Shown here piece by piece: positions 17,886 to 28,657 of a stretch of DNA of 64,000 bases. Position 1 is the stretch's first letter; every line of letters begins with the position of its first letter. Both the position numbers and the translations under genes were made by a program. The notes beneath the pieces were generated by a model. That model had not been told where the DNA came from and ran no database searches. It saw only the letters and a list, made by a program, of their open reading frames with translations. The stretch is taken from assembly GCF_947493865.1 (NCBI RefSeq), contig NZ_CANLTC010000011.1, forward strand, positions 1 through 64,000, read 5' to 3'. Origin of the DNA: an uncultured Halomonas sp. (GTDB taxonomy: Bacteria; Pseudomonadota; Gammaproteobacteria; Pseudomonadales; Halomonadaceae).

Positions 17886-19386
17886 TTTCTAAAAGTTCTG
17901 CGGGGAATTCTTCCACTTCCATCCTAGCGAGATATTCTTCCTGGTCACTCATCTCTGCAAGAATGGCAGAGGTTTCCCTGTACTGTTGTGCTTCAGCTTT
18001 CTTAGTTAGCTTAAGTTCCAAGCCTAAATCCTGAACAACATCCTGGATTTCAGAGAGAGTTACATTAAAAAATTCTTTTCTGAGGTTAACCATATTTATG
18101 CGCCTGTCTGAAAATTTGCGATGCAATGTATTCTCAAGTCCCGGCGCATTATCCGAGTACACCATGCCATGCACATCAAATGGGAAAGGTACAGATGCAC
18201 CCCCAAGCTCACGTATTCGGTCTGATGGATCTAAGCGGCGAGTCATTCCTATTTTGAATACCTCTTCACCGAAACACCCAATATTTGAGATAATGTAAAC
18301 ATGCCCTGCCCGTGTTAGTTGTGCTTGTGAAAGCGCCCTTTCCTTCCTTGCTATCGCTTCATCCAAATGAGCCTGTATCTCAGAAACCTTTCGCTCGGCT
18401 TCCCCCTTCTCGATATATCCAGCCTCATCTAGGTCTTTTCTGGCTTTACGAAGCGCTCGCTCGTAGTTTGCTCTATCCTGATCAGCCTTTTTCGTTGCTT
18501 TTTCTACATCCTTTTGAAGCTTGGCCTCTTCACGCATAGCCTCACGAATTTGACGCTGTTCTTCTTTCTCTTCATGTATTTTTAACTTCAGTTCATAATG
18601 AAGCTGGAATTCTTTAAGTTTGTGCTCAAGATATGTCTCAGTTATCTCAATGTCATTTGATTTACCAAGCTTATTAATAGCATTGAATGACTTCTGTATG
18701 CGTTGCTTCATGATGGTGGCATTATTCCATGTTACTTTCACCATTGCAGCATCGCATTCACCGTTAAACGCTCTGAGCATAAGCTTTGCTTGGCGCTTTG
18801 TCATGGTTCTTCCTTTTACTAGGCTGTCCCCCACGCTCCAGACCGTACTACAGCTCCAAGCCAAGTCATACTTAATATCCTCTTTTTGCTCCCTGCTAAT
18901 ATCAAGAAGCGCTTCTTTGAACTCGTCAGAATGCTGATAGGTGAAATGTGGGCGATAAACACCGTATGTCATGCACTCCAAATCCTCCTCTTGCTCTGAA
19001 ATTCTTTTCCTAAGCTCATCATATGTAATTTTATAGTTTTTGTAATTTTTAGACAACTTACTTATTCTGGATTTAAATTTGTAATACTCCAATTCTAGAT
19101 TTTTATTTTTATTTTGGTATTCTTTTTCAAGCTCCTTCTCATGCTCTTCTATGTTCCTAATTTTTGAAAATCTAGCAAACTCATTTTCCAAATAGTCACG
19201 CCATTCTTTTTGTATTTTTTTTACCTCAACCTGGTGAAGCACTTTTGACAACCTGTATTCTTCTAAAGACTTTGCCTGCCTTATTTTGTAAGTATTACTG
19301 ATTCTATGGATTTTGTAATGTAGATAGGCAATATATAAGAATAAAGCTGAAAGAGGGATGGCTAAATATAAAGCAGGTATTCCCAT
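17875..19386 (-). CDS. DUF4041 protein with C-terminal GIY-YIG (T5orf172-like) domain
   Basis: 503 residues. Residues 4-22 form one membrane helix (ALYLAIPLSALFLYIAYL). A long charged coiled coil covers about 25-120 and again 260-345 (REEAKLQKDVEKATKKADQD). The C-terminus HVYIISNIGCFGEEVFKIGMTRR, RIRELGG and ENTLHRKF is a GIY-YIG nuclease of the T5orf172 type: V-Y-I then K-I-G-M-T-R, Arg and Glu. DUF4041 sits between them. It is probably a membrane-tethered nuclease cotranscribed with the CoiA-like gene. Such proteins occur in prophages and defence-rich DNA; the function is unknown. Confidence 0.7.
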   Translation of the reverse strand: MGIPALYLAIPLSALFLYIAYLHYKIHRISNTYKIRQAKSLEEYRLSKVLHQVEVKKIQKEWRDYLENEFARFSKIRNIEEHEKELEKEYQNKNKNLELEYYKFKSRISKLSKNYKNYKITYDELRKRISEQEEDLECMTYGVYRPHFTYQHSDEFKEALLDISREQKEDIKYDLAWSCSTVWSVGDSLVKGRTMTKRQAKLMLRAFNGECDAAMVKVTWNNATIMKQRIQKSFNAINKLGKSNDIEITETYLEHKLKEFQLHYELKLKIHEEKEEQRQIREAMREEAKLQKDVEKATKKADQDRANYERALRKARKDLDEAGYIEKGEAERKVSEIQAHLDEAIARKERALSQAQLTRAGHVYIISNIGCFGEEVFKIGMTRRLDPSDRIRELGGASVPFPFDVHGMVYSDNAPGLENTLHRKFSDRRINMVNLRKEFFNVTLSEIQDVVQDLGLELKLTKKAEAQQYRETSAILAEMSDQEEYLARMEVEEFPAELLENEE

Positions 19387-20091
19387 TACACACCTTTAAG
19401 CATCGTATGATCCTGATGTTAAATTATAATCGACTTATTGAGGTAATACCAGCATTAGCATAGACTGATCATTGTCCTTTTCGACCGACTGATGTTTAAA
19501 AACAATTGACTTAAACGGCACAAACACATTCGAACGGCACGGTAACCCCGCTTATATGTAACTGATTCATACGCATTATCACGGCTGCTTGTGAGGAACA
19601 GCCACACTTAACCAGGGCTTAACCAGACCTAGCATTGCAGGGTTCTTAAGCACATAGGTGATTTCCCTGTCCACTGCATCGGCAGCGCCTTGATTTTCTA
19701 GCTGGTCCAGCAAGGCCTCTTCACCTCGGCCCCGCGCAGCGAGTTAAGCTAGGAGGGCCAGCTTAATTCTCGGTGGGCCCTAATAACCCGCTATGTCCTC
19801 TTGCCGTTCTACTGATTGCATCGCCTTCATTAGCTTATAAGCTGGTCCATTACCGTCATAAACGATCCGCTTAATCACTTCAAAATCGATAGCAAGACAT
19901 GTTTTCCTGAAGTTTCTATACGTTCGAAGGCTTTAAGACCATCAGTTCAATATGGATATTCCGCCCAGTATTCTTTTTCTGGCAAGCCCTACGCCCCTAT
20001 ACGTCTATTATCATTGTTCTACTATGTATGTGGTATAGGCGAGCGACTTTTCTATCATTGCCAAGCCCTAATGCTGCTCCATCAACAAACA
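19387..20091 (-). pseudogene. Decayed coding DNA, product not recognised
   Basis: No intact gene. On the minus strand from about 19905 to 19576 one frame reads AIDFEVIKRIVYDGNGPAYK, continues LMKAMQSVERQEDIAGY, then a stop, GPPRIKLALLA, a second stop, and RGRGEEALLDQLENQGAADA to the final VAVPHKQP before a terminal stop. Two in-frame stops in otherwise protein-like sequence suggest a dead gene. I do not know the family. The remaining flanks show nothing. Confidence 0.45.
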
Positions 20092-20331
20092 CTACGTAAC
20101 CTGGCCACCTTTCTTAGCTGTTTTCCTCTCGACGTCTTCTGCCGCTTCGATCCGCGCCCGACGATCGACACTCAAAACAATCAAGGCCATCCCCATACCG
20201 ATGATAACAACTGCTTTCCAGACTTCGCCGTAACCGCTAATAAGTAGGAAAACCGCCACGGGAATCGCTATCACGCCGAAATCCGTAGCCGATTTCCACA
20301 GATGTTTTCTAAGGTAGTGATTTTTATTCAT
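20092..20331 (-). CDS. Small membrane protein
   Basis: 79 residues with two hydrophobic helices (FGVIAIPVAVFLLISGY and VWKAVVIIGMGMALIVLSV) and a basic, charged tail (DRRARIEAAEDVERKTAKK). I start at ATG 20331, preceded by GGAAGAGAG at normal spacing. A longer frame reaches 20475 but its extra residues look non-coding. No family recognised. Confidence 0.55.
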   Translation of the reverse strand: MNKNHYLRKHLWKSATDFGVIAIPVAVFLLISGYGEVWKAVVIIGMGMALIVLSVDRRARIEAAEDVERKTAKKGGQVT

Positions 20332-20935
20332 TGAAACTCTCTTCCAAGGGTAAGTGACTGCAATTGCTCCCTTGTTCGGGAGGCAGCATCCCCGACTCAG
20401 CTTGGTCTTATAGCTTTTAGCTTTTAGCGTTTCGCATAGCGCCGCTTGCGAGGGGCTTCCGGTAGCTTGATTCACTCAAGCGAGATGCCGACCTATTTCA
20501 AGTCGATACCTAGTGTCCTGGAATTCGAGCCTCAGCGGAGGGTGTTTTCAGCGGACATATACATTTTTCCTTCCGTACTGCTTTAGATAAACCCTGCCTG
20601 ACTAGAGGCAGGGTTAGCTGTGTGACGCATACCGCAGACGATCCTTGATAGGAACGAGTAAAAAGGCATCACACACTAAACAGTATCGGTAGGTAGCGTT
20701 GTAAACTTGAGCAAAGCTAGATTTTTCGTACGCAACCTGGCGGCTATCTCTTCGAAAAGCGCTACATCACGTTCGATATTGCCGCGCGACTTCAGATTGG
20801 CAATCAGCTTTCAGAATCAGTCCGTCAGGTCTGCAGGCTAATGCTGACCGAAGCGTCAATAGCCCTGACAGAGGATCAGCGCTCCTACATGGGATATCAT
20901 CGGGAGCACCTGTTTCGCAGGTAACCCGTAGCGAG
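20332..20935. terminator. Non-coding stretch with a hairpin at 20590-20615
   Basis: AACCCTGCCT and AGGCAGGGTT pair perfectly over 10 bases with a 6-base loop at 20590-20615. There is no T-run on either side, so it may be a transcription end or a processed hairpin. The rest of the stretch shows no gene. Confidence 0.4.
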
Positions 20936-22021
20936 CTATCCCTGACACACCAGTCCGCTTTGCCGGATTTCCTCAACGCGCGCCGAGCCAATGCCATTGA
21001 TGCGAGTAAGATCATCGACACTGGCCCAGGGCCGACCGCCGATGATGTCCTGCGCACGTGCCGGACCGACGTTAGGGAGCCGATCGAGCTCGCTTGGCAG
21101 CGCCCTATTGAGATCGATGCAGTGACTGCCATGACCATCAGACAAACCGCGTGCGGTCACTGCGTCGTCTGTCTCGGTGAACGCGGGACTCGTATTGCCC
21201 GTGGTCAAATAAATAGGGGTATGATCCGAGATGGTATCTCGCGCAGTCCGATGATCAATACCCAATATTTTAGGGAAATGAACAATGCCAACCACGGCCA
21301 CGTCGAGAGAGGCCGCGTCGTACCAGAAGTTGTCATAAAGGCTGACGTATCGACCATCGCGTTCACTGAGCGTCGTGGCGCCGGTGGTAATCGCTGGCTG
21401 GGCGCCGGCATCCCGCAGCGGCTGCCAGGCGCGATCTGTGGGCGGCAGATTGAAGTCGCCGACGATCAACCGAGCGCTGCCGGGATAAATATCACGCATC
21501 CAATCCCAGATGCTGGCCAGTTCGCGTATTTCTGGTGTGCGGTCTGCGCGGCTATCACCGTAGACGATATGCACTACCGCCATGGCGACTGTTTCCCCAC
21601 CGTCCTTATCGCGAAATTCCGCCAGATAAGGCTCTCGTGCGAAGAGGTCGCCAGGATCGAGATAAACCACGGCGCCCTGGGTATACTCGACGGACGCATC
21701 GCGCCACACGAACGCATAGCTTTCTTGATAGGAGTTACGCCCTACCGCGTGAGACGCCATTGAGTTCCACGATTCTCCGGTCTGCTGCTCCAGTTGCCGC
21801 TCAAGCACCTGAACCGCGGCCGTGTCCATCACTTCCTGAAGTGCCCACAGATCCGCTCCCTGCATGATCTTCGCGACTGAGGCGAGGTGCTTGCCGTTAT
21901 TCCACCCCAGATGCTTGAGGTTCCAACTGCCGATCGTGATATCCGCTGATGCCTGACCCCAGAGACCCAGGGCGAGCGTTAGCGCGATGACGGGCTTTAG
22001 CATATTGAGCAGGCGGAGCAT
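20936..22021 (-). CDS. Secreted endonuclease/exonuclease/phosphatase-family nuclease with a helix-hairpin-helix tail
   Basis: 361 residues. Signal peptide (MLRLLNMLKPVIALTLALGL to QASA). The EEP-fold follows: GSWNLKHLGW, LWALQEVMD (metal-binding Glu), VVHIVYGDSRADR, RLIVGDFNLPPTD (catalytic Asp/Asn) and DTISDHTPIYL (the SDH box). The C-terminus from about 300 has IDLNRALPSELDRLPNVGPA and LTRINGIGSARVEEIR, two ComEA-type HhH hairpins for DNA binding. It is probably an exported DNase that scavenges or degrades extracellular DNA. Divergent from umuD across a LexA-box region. TTG-free ATG start at 22021. Confidence 0.8.
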   Translation of the reverse strand: MLRLLNMLKPVIALTLALGLWGQASADITIGSWNLKHLGWNNGKHLASVAKIMQGADLWALQEVMDTAAVQVLERQLEQQTGESWNSMASHAVGRNSYQESYAFVWRDASVEYTQGAVVYLDPGDLFAREPYLAEFRDKDGGETVAMAVVHIVYGDSRADRTPEIRELASIWDWMRDIYPGSARLIVGDFNLPPTDRAWQPLRDAGAQPAITTGATTLSERDGRYVSLYDNFWYDAASLDVAVVGIVHFPKILGIDHRTARDTISDHTPIYLTTGNTSPAFTETDDAVTARGLSDGHGSHCIDLNRALPSELDRLPNVGPARAQDIIGGRPWASVDDLTRINGIGSARVEEIRQSGLVCQG

Positions 22022-22231
22022 GTAGGCCTCTGATAAGCAAAAAATTCAGCCGGTGCAACTTACCGGATTAATACAACCAAGCCAACTCAACCTCGCCCCC
22101 GTGCCTGCCGAAACGCACGCCCACATGAGACAGAGCAGCATGCTCGGTTCGGTAAGAGCGATACACCTTGTGAACCACGTTGACGTTGAAGGTAAATTAG
22201 CGATTGTCTATGGCCCATTGAGTTCGAGATA

Positions 22232-22247
22232 CTGTATAAAATAACAG
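22232..22247 (+). promoter_or_regulatory. LexA (SOS) box
   Basis: CTGTATAAAATAACAG fits the gammaproteobacterial consensus CTGT-N8-ACAG exactly. It lies 24 bases before the start of the small ORF that leads into umuD and umuC, so this operon should be SOS-controlled. Confidence 0.88.
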
Positions 22248-22270
22248 TATTCGCTAAATGGAGACATCTC

Positions 22271-22453
22271 ATGGCAACAACGACTCTCGCTAACCAGGAC
22301 TATCACCTTGTTATTCAACGGCTTCCCGGTGAAAGCAAACAAGAATGGCAGCGCACGCTCGAAGAGATCGAAGCGCACGGCCATGCCACCGTGACGCGTT
22401 TGCCGAACGATTGCGCAGGTCTCAGGTGGGAGCTACAGGGGGCGGCGGCATGA
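22271..22453 (+). CDS. Small SOS-operon protein, DUF1654-like
   Basis: 60 residues (starts MATTTLANQDYHLVIQRLPG, ends LRWELQGAAA). The core QEWQRTLEEIEAHGHATVTR resembles the short DUF1654 proteins often found at the head of SOS genes in Pseudomonas relatives; this is a weak match from memory. It directly follows the LexA box, and its stop overlaps the umuD start (ATGA), so it is the first gene of the operon. Confidence 0.6.
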   Translation: MATTTLANQDYHLVIQRLPGESKQEWQRTLEEIEAHGHATVTRLPNDCAGLRWELQGAAA

Positions 22454-22896
22454 TCTATCTCGATGTGGTGGGTCGTGTCGACGATACGACAGCGACGCGC
22501 TTGCTGCCTCTCTTTGCCGATGCGGTTCGGGCTGGCTTTCCTTCGCCTGCCGATGATTACATCGAGCGCGATCTCGATCTGGTCGGGCACCTGGTGCAGC
22601 ACCCCAGCAGCACGTTCTATGTCCGTGCAAAAGGTGACAGTATGGAAAACGATGGGATCTACGATGGCGATCTGCTGATCGTCGATCGCTCGCTCGAGCC
22701 CCGTAATGGTGACGTGCTGATTATCGCGTTGGATGGCGAACTGACCTGTAAGCGTTTAGGGGCTATCGGCCAACGTCCCTACCTGCTTCCAGGCAACCCC
22801 AACTATCGGCCGATCCCGCTTACCGGTGTTGAATGCCATGTATGGGGTATCGTGACCCACAACGTTCATGCGCTTCGTAGAGGCGTCGGGCGATGA
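22450..22896 (+). CDS. umuD: UmuD-like translesion polymerase subunit (S24 autoprotease)
   Basis: 148 residues. The cleavage site lies in AVRAGFPSPADDY (Ala-Gly), the catalytic Ser in VRAKGDSMENDGIYDGDLL and the Lys in ALDGELTCKRL. RecA filaments trigger self-cleavage to UmuD', which joins UmuC to form DNA polymerase V. ATG 22450 overlaps the upstream stop. UmuC follows with a 4-base overlap but is cut short, so this UmuD may have no working partner here. Confidence 0.93.
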   Translation: MIYLDVVGRVDDTTATRLLPLFADAVRAGFPSPADDYIERDLDLVGHLVQHPSSTFYVRAKGDSMENDGIYDGDLLIVDRSLEPRNGDVLIIALDGELTCKRLGAIGQRPYLLPGNPNYRPIPLTGVECHVWGIVTHNVHALRRGVGR

Positions 22897-23390
22897 TTGG
22901 ATTAGTCGATTGCAATAACTTCTACGTGAGTTGCGAACGAGTGTTTGATCCACGTCTTGAAGGGCGACCCGTCGGCGTGCTGAGCAACAACGATGGCTGC
23001 GTTGTGGCTCGCTCACAAGAGATTAAAAACCTGGGTGTCGCGATGGGGACCCCGGCATTCGAGATTCCGCCTGAAATTCGCCGTCAATGCTCGCTGCTGA
23101 GCTCGAACTACACCCTGTATGGCGACATGAGCGCTCGGGTTGTAGCTACACTGCGCGAGTTCACGCCTGATATCGAGATTTACAGCATCGATGAGTCGTT
23201 TCTCGGCTTTGATGGTTTCGATCCGCGTGAGCTTGAAGCGCATTGTCAGCAACTACGCTACGAGACGAAGCGTAATACAGGTATCCCGGTAAGCGTGGGT
23301 CTCTCCATGTCGCGAACACTTGCCTTATCCGTAGGAAATCAAATCTGGTTTAAAGATCTATCATATCTGACTTTTGACTTGTGCAAGTAG
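22893..23390 (+). pseudogene. umuC: Truncated umuC (DNA polymerase V catalytic subunit)
   Basis: Begins MIGLVDCNNFYVSCERVFDP, keeps the SNNDGCVVARS and YSIDESFLGF polymerase boxes, and follows UmuC to about residue 146 (PVSVGLSMSRTLA). It then changes abruptly into unrelated sequence (LSVGNQIWFKDLSYL) and stops at 165 of about 420 residues. The little-finger and C-terminal domains are missing. The break near 23325-23330 coincides with the left edge of the metal island, so an insertion most likely cut the gene. The other part, if it exists, lies outside this window. Confidence 0.9.
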
Positions 23391-23532
23391 ATTATGTGGA
23401 TGAATGAAGGGTATCCAGATTAAATGGTGTATATGGCCTTTTACCAATTCATGATCACGCCTTGCTTTCTCCGGATTATCTGGTTGGCAGGATCGGAGGA
23501 ATACTCGCCGATGAGCTGAACAAGCAACAGCC
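23326..23532. other. Left junction of the metal island
   Basis: Between the last umuC-like base and the first island gene. It contains AATCTGGTTTA at about 23342 and the partly inverted ATCCAGATTAAAT near 23413, which could be recombinase sites at an element end. No gene was recognised. Confidence 0.4.
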
Positions 23533-24362
23533 TCAAAGGCGCTGTCGCTTCCCGTCCTGGTGAGGGCTCACAAAGGGCTGGAGCAGCATACGATCTAGCC
23601 GCAGGTTACGCGGTTCCCTGAACCCCTCGATGCCGATCGTCATGCCGAGATGCCCGGCGGCAGGTTGGTCCCGGTAGGTGCCAAACAGACGATCCCACTA
23701 GGGCAGGTTGAAGCCGAAGTTACTGTCGGTTTCCCGACGGATGATGGAGTGGGGGACACGGTGCATGTCCGGCGTCACCACAAGCAAGCGCAGCCGGCGA
23801 TCGAGCCTGGCTGACAGGTGGATGTTGGCGTGGTTGAACATTGAGGTGGCGTTCAGTAATACCTCGAAGATCAGGACCGCCAGCGCTGGGGCCCGAACAG
23901 AGTCACCACGGCGAGCTTGATGCCCATCGAGAGCAGGATCTCAAGTGGATGGAAACGCAGCCCTGTAGTAACGTCGAATTCCAGGTCCGCATGGTGCATG
24001 CGATGCAGCCGCCAGAGCCAGGGGACAGCATGGAAGAGGCGGTGTTGGAAATAGATGGCCAAGTCCAGCACGACCACGGAAGCGACCACGGTCAGCCACA
24101 CCGGGACCGCGATCAGGTTAAAGAGGCCCCAGCCTCGTTCGGCGGCGACCAAGGCGGCACCGACGGCGGCCAGCGGGAAGACCAAGCGAACCGCCAATGT
24201 GTCGAGGACGACGATCAAGAGGTTGCTTGGCCAGCGCTGGCGACGGTGAATGTGTTGAGGCCGACGCTTGGCGACGATCTCCCACAGTGCCATCGTCAGC
24301 AGGACGAAGGTGAAGATGGCCCCACGAATTAGCGGCTCATGAGCCAGTAGCGTATCTGACAT
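23533..24362 (-). pseudogene. Broken sterol desaturase / fatty acid hydroxylase family gene
   Basis: The intact N-terminal 160 residues have several membrane helices and the di-iron histidine motifs HRLFH and HRMHHAD. Near 23885 the frame shifts, and the C-terminal part continues in another frame (EVLLNATSMFNHANIHL, VVTPDMHRVPHSIIRRETDS) with a further amber stop (Leu-Pro-stop-Trp-Asp-Arg) before the end near 23533. The histidine-rich HRVPHS region is therefore lost from the product. It sits downstream of merA in the same direction. Its role in the island is unclear. Confidence 0.85.
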
Positions 24363-24398
24363 GACGGTGCCTTTTGTCCCCTGATCCCCCCATATCAG

Positions 24399-26292
<1,894 letters not shown>

Positions 26293-26294
26293 GC

Positions 26295-26573
26295 TTATTC
26301 CTTCACCGAGCTCGGATACCCCGCGTTGGTCGTCGCCTGGGTCAGCGCTTCCACGGACGTTCTGGTGTCGTCGAAGGTGACCACGGCCTCAAGATCCGGA
26401 TAGCTCACGTCGACTTGCAAGACGCCTTCCACCTTGTTGAGCGCGGCCTTGACGGTGATGGGGCAAGCAGCGCAGGTCATGCCCGGCACCGAGAGCGTCA
26501 CGGTCTGCAAGGCCGCCAGGGCAGGCATGCTGAGCAAGGCGAGTAGCGTGATGAGGGCGAATCGCATTCTCAT
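26295..26573 (-). CDS. merP: Periplasmic mercury-binding protein MerP
   Basis: 92 residues: signal peptide (MRMRFALITLLALLSMPALA) and one HMA fold with GMTCAACPITV, the two Hg ligands. It captures Hg(II) in the periplasm for MerT/MerF. I start at ATG 26573 because AAGGAG lies 7 bases upstream; a longer frame would run into merT. Confidence 0.95.
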   Translation of the reverse strand: MRMRFALITLLALLSMPALAALQTVTLSVPGMTCAACPITVKAALNKVEGVLQVDVSYPDLEAVVTFDDTRTSVEALTQATTNAGYPSSVKE

Positions 26574-26587
26574 GGACAAATCTCCTT

Positions 26588-26938
26588 TCAATAGAACAGG
26601 GGCAGGAAGTAGGGGAACACCAGGGCGATCAGTACCAGCAGCGACACCATCCAGAAGATCGCCTTATAGGCCGTTCTGACGCGTGGCACAGCACACACCT
26701 CACCCGGCCGGCACTGCTCCACTGGCCGAAAGATTCGGCGCCAGGCGAAGAACATGGCGACCAGCGCGACGCCGATGAACAGCGGGCGGTAGGGTTCCAG
26801 GGCCGTCAGGTTGCCGATCCAGGCGCCGGAAACGCCCAGCGTGATCAGCACCAGAGGCCCAAGGCAGCAAGCCGAGGCCAGAAGTGCCGCTACCCCTCCG
26901 GCGGCCAGGGGCCCTCGCCCTGTTTTTGACTTCCGCAT
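26588..26938 (-). CDS. merT: Mercury transporter MerT
   Basis: 116 residues, three membrane helices. Cys pair in the first helix (LLASACCLGPLVLITLG) and a second pair in the cytoplasmic loop (EQCRPGEVCAV). It takes Hg(II) from MerP into the cell. First gene of the operon, read from the MerR-controlled promoter at 26976-27006. Confidence 0.95.
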   Translation of the reverse strand: MRKSKTGRGPLAAGGVAALLASACCLGPLVLITLGVSGAWIGNLTALEPYRPLFIGVALVAMFFAWRRIFRPVEQCRPGEVCAVPRVRTAYKAIFWMVSLLVLIALVFPYFLPLFY

Positions 26939-26975
26939 TGACGTTTCTCCTTATCAGGACAGGGGTACTGAGATA

Positions 26976-27006
26976 AGGTTACTTCCGTAGCCGAGTACGG
27001 ACTCAA
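26976..27006 (-). promoter_or_regulatory. mer promoter/operator (19-bp spacer, MerR dyad)
   Basis: Minus strand: -35 TTGAGT, spacer CCGTACTCGGCTACGGAAG (19 bases), -10 TAACCT. The dyad CCGTAC/TACGG in the over-long spacer is the classical MerR site. It serves merT leftward and lies directly upstream of merR to the right. Confidence 0.93.
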
Positions 27007-27011
27007 GCACT

Positions 27012-27452
27012 ATGCAGAATCAAGTGGAAACCCTGACCATCGGCGGTCTCGCCAAGGCCGCGGGCGTCAATGTCGAGACCATCCGCTATTATCAGCGACG
27101 CGGGATATTGCCGGAGCCGGAGCGGCCCTATGGCAGTATTCGCCGGTATGGCACAGCCGAGGTGGCGCGTCTGACCTTCGTGAAAACCGCGAAGCGACTG
27201 GGCTTCAGCCTGGGTGAGATCGCCGAGCTATTGCGCTTGGAGGATGGCACTCATTGCCAGGAGGCCAGCACCCTGGCCGAGCATAAACTGGCGGATGTGC
27301 AAGAGAAGATCGCCGGCCTGCGACGCATCGAGCGGACACTGGCCGAACTGGTACAGGCATGTCATGAGCGGGAGGGCAGCATCACCTGCCCGCTGATCGC
27401 CTCATTACACGAGGGCTCGATCAGCGGGGAGCGGTGGCTCCCCAGAAATTGA
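27012..27452 (+). CDS. merR: Mercury-responsive regulator MerR
   Basis: 146 residues: winged HTH ([20 protein letters not shown]), dimerisation helix, and the three Hg ligands: a Cys in DGTHCQEAS plus the two in [14 protein letters not shown]. It represses, then on Hg(II) binding twists and activates the divergent merT promoter. Its 3' end overlaps by 32 bases the convergent remnant of a methyltransferase gene. Confidence 0.96.
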   Translation: MQNQVETLTIGGLAKAAGVNVETIRYYQRRGILPEPERPYGSIRRYGTAEVARLTFVKTAKRLGFSLGEIAELLRLEDGTHCQEASTLAEHKLADVQEKIAGLRRIERTLAELVQACHEREGSITCPLIASLHEGSISGERWLPRN

Positions 27453-27640
27453 AACCGGCAAACCGCGGGACCTTCGGCAGATAGCCCGTCTCCATTCGCT
27501 GGATACGGGAGCCGGCGTGCTCGATGAGCTTGGGTATGTCGCGGTTGAGATGGCAGCCCCCCGCCACCACGCGACCATCTCCGCGGCAGACTCAAGCCCC
27601 CCTGACCAGCTCGACGCGTTGCGGATAACACATCTTCCGA
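27421..27640 (-). pseudogene. Remnant of the mer-linked SAM methyltransferase
   Basis: The C-terminal end ([15 protein letters not shown]) and the preceding 45 codons match the intact methyltransferase at 42468-43088. A large internal deletion then joins sequence matching about 42890-42930 (the CCGCGG, GACCAGCTCGACGCGTTGCG stretch). The start is lost. Together with merR it forms one copy of the direct repeat described in the findings. Confidence 0.8.
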
Positions 27641-27645
27641 CTGCC

Positions 27646-28598
27646 TCAGCATCTGATCAAGTGACCAGGTACCCATCGTAGAAAGGCCACCATCCCGAAC
27701 AGCTCCACCAGCGATTGCAGCACGATCACGACGATGGTCGCGCTCCAGGCTTCCGGCAGGGACAGTGCCAGTGGCAGCATGACGAAGGAGTTGCGGGTGC
27801 CAAAGCTGAAGGTGAGAGTGCGTCCCGTGGCAGGAGGCAGCCGGAACACCTGGCTGAGCAGCCTCCCGATGGTCGCGGCGATCACCAGGTAGAGAACAAA
27901 GACCACCAGTACCCGCCAAAGCAGGGTGCCGCTGTCGATTACTAGGTTGGCCTGGGAGCCGGCGATCAGCAAGACCACCAGTGCCAGCAGAGGGATGGGG
28001 AGCCAGCCCAACTCATCGATGATTCCCTTGAGGGCGACGTGTCGCATGGCCAACCGTTCGGTCAGCCAGGCCAAGACCAGAGGCGTGACGATTAGTCCAA
28101 AGAAGGCCGGCAGCAGGTGGCTGCTAGCAGTCAGTTCGATGGCCAACTCTCCCATGAACCACCACACATACACCGGCAGCATCACCAACTGAGCCAGCAG
28201 CAACAAGGGGGCCGCCGCTATCGCCCGCGTGCTGTCCCCTCCACCCAGATGGGCAAACTGATAAACCAATCCGTGCAGGGCACCAGCAGTACCAGGAGTA
28301 CGCCGAGCCGAATGGCGGGCTCCTCCGGCAACAACAGTAACAGGGCACCGACGGCCAGCGGTATCAGCAGGAAGTTGCCTGCCAGGAGGGCGGCCATGAA
28401 ACGCCGGTCACGAAAGGCACGGGTCAGATGAAGCAGGGGCACTTGGGTGAAGGTGGTGTAGAGCAGCACGCCCAGCAGTGGCCAGAGCCATGTCTCCCAA
28501 CGTTGAGTCGTTTCCGGCGAGCCCCACCCGATCGCCATGCCGATCAGAATGGCGATGAAATAGATCCAGACCTGATGCTGCTCCAGTGTGGCGCGCAT
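27646..28598 (-). pseudogene. Frameshifted BASS/ACR3-like permease (arsenic resistance type)
   Basis: Two overlapping frames make one protein of about 320 residues with about ten membrane helices. The first half (from 28598) ends at the conserved LVPCTDWFI motif. The second (to 27646) picks up at FAHLGGGDSTRAIAAAPLLL and carries the family's later motifs (SFGTRNSFVMLPLALSLP). The shift is at about 28258. The P-C-T-D-W motif and length fit the bile-acid:sodium symporter/arsenite permease superfamily. Without the correct frame it is probably dead. No arsR or arsC is nearby. Confidence 0.82.
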
Positions 28599-28657
28599 AT
28601 GTCAGTGATGTCCTCGTCGGGGGAGAAACTGCTGCCGAGGCATGAGAGCCTGTCACC

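Noticed and set aside
27362..27919. Minus-strand ORF of 185 residues between merR and the permease
   Set aside because: It joins the antisense of merR's end, a methyltransferase relic and another frame of the permease; no coherent protein.
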